NCBI GenBank assembly: GCA_002371335.1
Contig: DFHP01000139.1
Coordinates: forward strand, 1 to 8,298
DNA length: 8,298 nucleotides
Source of the DNA: Eubacterium sp. UBA3720
GTDB lineage: Bacteria; Bacillota; Clostridia; Lachnospirales; Lachnospiraceae
Reading direction: 5' to 3'
The position numbers and the translations under genes were made by a program. Of this stretch, positions 5,807 to 8,298 are shown piece by piece (within the stretch, counting starts at the first letter, position 1; the number at the start of each line of letters is the position of its first letter). Below the pieces are notes generated by a model that saw nothing but the letters and a program-made list of their open reading frames with translations, was not told the origin of the DNA and searched no databases.

Positions 5807-6733
5807 ATGGGTATGAAAAAACAGATTGCGAAGAGAATAGCTGAACTGATTATCATACTGATCGTTCTGAGTTTCCTTACATTTCTACTAATGTATCTGG
5901 CACCGGGAGACCCTGCGGAGAAGAGACTTTCTTCGCAGGGCGTTGCCGTTACCAGGGAAGTGCTGCAGGCAGAGCAGGAAAGGATGGGACTGCTCCGTCC
6001 GTTTATAGTTCGCTACGGGGAGTGGCTCAGAGGTATCCTGCATGGAGACTGGGGCGTCTCGTTCAAGGATGACCTGCCTGTCGCGCCAAAACTGGCTGCC
6101 GGACTAAAAAACACGACTATACTCGCACTTTCAAGCCTTATCATTTCGCTTATAGTTTCCGTACCGCTGGGAATAGCTTCCGCTGTAAAGAAGAACAGTC
6201 TTCTGGATCACATAGTGAGGCTGCTTTCATTCATCGGCAACGCTCTTCCTAACTTTCTGATTTCCGTACTGCTTATGTACTTCCTTTGCATACAGCTCAA
6301 TCTTTTCCCTGTAGTAGCTAACGGAAGCATTCAGGGTCTTTGCCTGCCGGCATTATCGCTTGCGATCCCGATGGCCGGAAGGTTCACCCGGCAGATCAGG
6401 ACAGAGACCATGGCGCAGCTGGAACAGGAATACGTAACAGGGCTTCGTACAAGAGGCGTACGTGAAAAAGATATCCTGATACACAACGTTTTCCATAACG
6501 CGTCAGGACACATATTCACGATAGTCGCTCTTCAGACAGGAACACTGATGGGCGGAAGCGTCGTCATCGAGACGATATTTCGATGGCCCGGAATAGGAAA
6601 GCTGGTGATGGATTCCATCAATGCCAGAGACTATCCGACGATAATGGGATTCGTGCTCATTATGGGTACGATATATGTAGTGATAAACTTTATTTCCGAC
6701 GTGCTGTATCATGTGCTGGATCCGAGGGTGTAA
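5807..6733 (+). CDS. ABC importer permease, OppB/NikB/DppB type
   Basis: A 308-residue inner-membrane permease, the first of two forming the channel of the dipeptide/nickel-family importer. It shows the typical order: an N-terminal helix (about 11-32) ending in MYLAPGDPAEKR, an extracytoplasmic domain with LRPFIVRYGEWLRGILHGDWG (63-83), five more helices from about 104, the coupling loop that contacts the ATPase (EYVTGLRTRGVREKDILIHNVFHNA, 208-232), and the conserved end with ETIFRWPGIGKLVMDSINARDYP (255-277). NikB and DppB are of similar length. I chose the ATG at 5807 because AGAGG (5793-5797) lies 9 nt upstream and the hydrophobic helix follows at once. A longer frame opening at 5714 would overlap the previous gene and add a non-membrane extension. 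It lies 37 bp after the binding-protein gene and is probably in one operon with it. Confidence 0.92.
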   Translation: MGMKKQIAKRIAELIIILIVLSFLTFLLMYLAPGDPAEKRLSSQGVAVTREVLQAEQERMGLLRPFIVRYGEWLRGILHGDWGVSFKDDLPVAPKLAAGLKNTTILALSSLIISLIVSVPLGIASAVKKNSLLDHIVRLLSFIGNALPNFLISVLLMYFLCIQLNLFPVVANGSIQGLCLPALSLAIPMAGRFTRQIRTETMAQLEQEYVTGLRTRGVREKDILIHNVFHNASGHIFTIVALQTGTLMGGSVVIETIFRWPGIGKLVMDSINARDYPTIMGFVLIMGTIYVVINFISDVLYHVLDPRV

Positions 6734-6777
6734 CAGTGATTCGGGTCCGGATGTGGTCAGCTTAAAGTAAAAAAGCA

Positions 6778-7593
6778 GTGAAGAAAAAAAAGGCAAAACT
6801 CAGAAAAAAAGTAATAATATCTGCGGTATTCGCGGCGATACTTGTACTGATCGCAGCCTTCTCAGGGGCGATAGCACCTAACGATCCGTACGCCACCAAT
6901 TCCGAGCTGATCAGACATGCTCCGTCAGCTGAATACCTTTTTGGCACCGACAATCTCGGAAGATGCGTCTTTTCACGCGTTCTTATAGGCGCCAGAACAA
7001 CTATAGCCGCGACCTTTTTGCTTGTAGCTATATCATTTCTGACAGGTATCATCATAGGCATGCTCTGCGGATTCTACGGCGGCGTAATCGATGATATACT
7101 CATGCGTATAGCGGACCTTATGCTCGCCTTCCCTCAAATGGTAGTTGCCATTGCTGTCGCAGGTATCCTCGGAGGAGGACTCGGAGGCGCAATAATCGCC
7201 CTTGGCATCACAATGTGGACCTCTTTTGCGCGTCTTGCGAGAAGCCACACTTTGTCTATAAAAAATGAACCTTACATTACCGCAGCCAGACTTCAGGGGA
7301 AGCGAGGGCCGGAGATAATGATGACGCATATAATGCCGAACATCCTGGAGCCTGTGCTGATAAACGCACTGACCCAGATAGGAACTACGATGATCGGTAT
7401 TTCCGGACTTTCTTTCCTGGGCCTGGGCGTAGTAGCTCCTCAGGCAGAATGGGGATCGATGATCAGCGAAGCGAGAGCATACATTCAGATCGCTCCATGG
7501 GCAGTCCTTTTCCCCGCAGCTGCCACTGTGATAACTATAGTAGTCTTCAACTATCTTGGCGATGCGGTAATGGAATACCGCAAAGCAGAATAG
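6778..7593 (+). CDS. ABC importer permease, OppC/NikC/DppC type
   Basis: A 271-residue inner-membrane permease, partner of the upstream OppB-type protein. It has a very basic N-terminus (MKKKKAKLRKK), a first helix (about 12-33), the OppC-type block APNDPYATN...FGTDNLGRCVFSRVLIGARTT (33-75), then helices at about 77-100, 117-145, 195-220 and 240-262. The coupling loop is EPYITAARLQGKRGPEIMMTHIMPN (164-188) and the end carries GLSFLGLGVVAPQAEWGSMISEAR (210-233). NikC is 277 residues. The start is GTG at 6778: an in-frame stop at 6763-6765 excludes anything longer, and no ATG lies near. There is no clear Shine-Dalgarno site, and the 44-bp gap to the previous stop is too long for simple translational coupling, so this subunit may be weakly translated or folded-RNA dependent. 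Confidence 0.92.
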   Translation: MKKKKAKLRKKVIISAVFAAILVLIAAFSGAIAPNDPYATNSELIRHAPSAEYLFGTDNLGRCVFSRVLIGARTTIAATFLLVAISFLTGIIIGMLCGFYGGVIDDILMRIADLMLAFPQMVVAIAVAGILGGGLGGAIIALGITMWTSFARLARSHTLSIKNEPYITAARLQGKRGPEIMMTHIMPNILEPVLINALTQIGTTMIGISGLSFLGLGVVAPQAEWGSMISEARAYIQIAPWAVLFPAAATVITIVVFNYLGDAVMEYRKAE

Positions 7594-7597
7594 AGGT
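7592..7597 (+). promoter_or_regulatory. Shine-Dalgarno site of the ATPase gene, overlapping the previous stop
   Basis: AGAGGT overlaps the TAG stop of the OppC-type permease and lies 6 nt before the ATG at 7604. This layout lets ribosomes finishing the permease start the ATPase, which keeps subunit amounts linked. Confidence 0.7.
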
Positions 7598-7603
7598 CCA
7601 GCC

Positions 7604-8298
7604 ATGAGTGAATATTTGCTAAAAACAGATAATCTCAGCGCATCATATGGAGATGACGATATCGTAAAAGAAGTGAGTTTTGGAATAATGCCCGGCAAAA
7701 TAGTATGCATCGTAGGAGAAAGCGGCAGCGGCAAGTCCACGCTGATCAAAGCGATCCACGGCATGAGCGGAACTAAGGTCACAGGCGGACGTATCTTATT
7801 TGAGAACAAAGAGATAACTTCCATGACCATTAAGGAGAGGAAACGATTGATGGGCTCAGATATCGGTCTGATACCGCAGGATCCGGGCTCTTCATTCAAT
7901 CCGATAAGAAAGCTTGGCGCACAGTTCCGGGAAGCACTGGCGGGGCATAATATGGTTTACGATGAGGACAGGATAGACGATATGCTAAAAAAGATAGGGC
8001 TTTTACAGGGAAAGGCTGTTCTGGGAAGCAGACCGTTTGAACTGTCGGGAGGCATGAATCAGCGAATAGCGATCGCGGCGGCCATGCTCTTCGAGCCCAG
8101 ACTTCTCCTGTGTGATGAGGCTACAAGCGCTCTGGACGTAACCACTGCCGGAGCAGTGGTAGATGAACTCCTGAAAATACGGGAGTCAAGAGGCACATCG
8201 ATACTCCTGGTCACCCACCACCTTGGTATCGCCAGGCGGATGGCTGATAACATAGGAATAATGAAGGACGGCAGGCTGATCGAATACGGAAATACAGA
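7604..8298 (+). CDS. ABC importer ATP-binding protein, OppD/NikD/DppD type (3' end outside window)
   Basis: The cytoplasmic ATPase that powers the importer; 231 codons are visible and the gene runs off the right edge. All nucleotide-binding motifs are present: Walker A GESGSGKST (38-46), Q-loop with Gln92 in IPQDPGSSFNP, signature LSGGMNQR (147-154), Walker B LLLCDE (167-172), D-loop SALD (175-178) and the switch His205 in VTHHLG. The residue after the switch histidine is His206, where this subfamily usually has Asp; this is unusual but does not remove a catalytic residue. The QDPGSSFNP segment after the Q-loop places it in the dipeptide/oligopeptide/nickel subfamily. It starts 10 bp after the second permease. 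Families of this kind use two different ATPases, so an OppF/NikE-type gene is expected next, beyond the window. The missing C-terminus could hold the iron-sulfur-type cysteine region seen in some OppD proteins. Confidence 0.93.
   Translation, partial: MSEYLLKTDNLSASYGDDDIVKEVSFGIMPGKIVCIVGESGSGKSTLIKAIHGMSGTKVTGGRILFENKEITSMTIKERKRLMGSDIGLIPQDPGSSFNPIRKLGAQFREALAGHNMVYDEDRIDDMLKKIGLLQGKAVLGSRPFELSGGMNQRIAIAAAMLFEPRLLLCDEATSALDVTTAGAVVDELLKIRESRGTSILLVTHHLGIARRMADNIGIMKDGRLIEYGNT

Noticed and set aside
7033..7899. A 288-codon open frame on the minus strand
   Set aside because: It lies opposite the OppC-type permease and the ATPase, both complete in their motifs. It has no start signal and no recognisable domain.

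Overview
The window looks like chromosome from an anaerobic Firmicute of the class Clostridia, possibly Lachnospiraceae. The grounds are strong AGGAGG-type ribosome binding sites, a short (490 aa) CstA of the clostridial type, a lipoprotein-anchored substrate-binding protein and moderate GC. This placement is inference from gene style, not from a marker gene.

Layout. Positions 1-1734 are on the minus strand: the start of a small conserved-looking protein of unknown function (cut by the window edge), a hairpin terminator, and a complete cstA-type carbon-starvation/pyruvate-peptide transporter gene with a clear SD and a good promoter. Positions 1735-2276 hold no credible gene. They contain the cstA leader and promoter, two 85-bp direct repeats with internal hairpins (a mosaic intergenic repeat), and a strong minus-strand terminator. 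Positions 2277-3284 (minus) encode an AstE/AspA-type zinc carboxypeptidase-fold deacylase/amidohydrolase. An intergenic stretch of about 130 bp with a perfect 18-bp inverted repeat separates it from a divergent plus-strand cluster.

The plus-strand cluster (3419 to the right edge) is a class I SAM-dependent methyltransferase, then a dipeptide/nickel-family ABC importer: substrate-binding lipoprotein, OppB/NikB-like permease, OppC/NikC-like permease and an OppD/NikD-like ATPase cut off by the window edge. The second ATPase (OppF/NikE type) would be expected just outside. The importer genes are tightly spaced and probably one transcript. A 13-nt palindrome sits where the promoter of the binding-protein gene should be.

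How they may work together. The importer would capture a small peptide, amino-acid conjugate or metal-ligand complex and bring it into the cytoplasm. The neighbouring methyltransferase and the divergent M14-type deacylase could modify or cleave that ligand. This methyltransferase + NikA-family importer + deacylase neighbourhood is the most interesting part of the window, but the substrate cannot be read from sequence alone.
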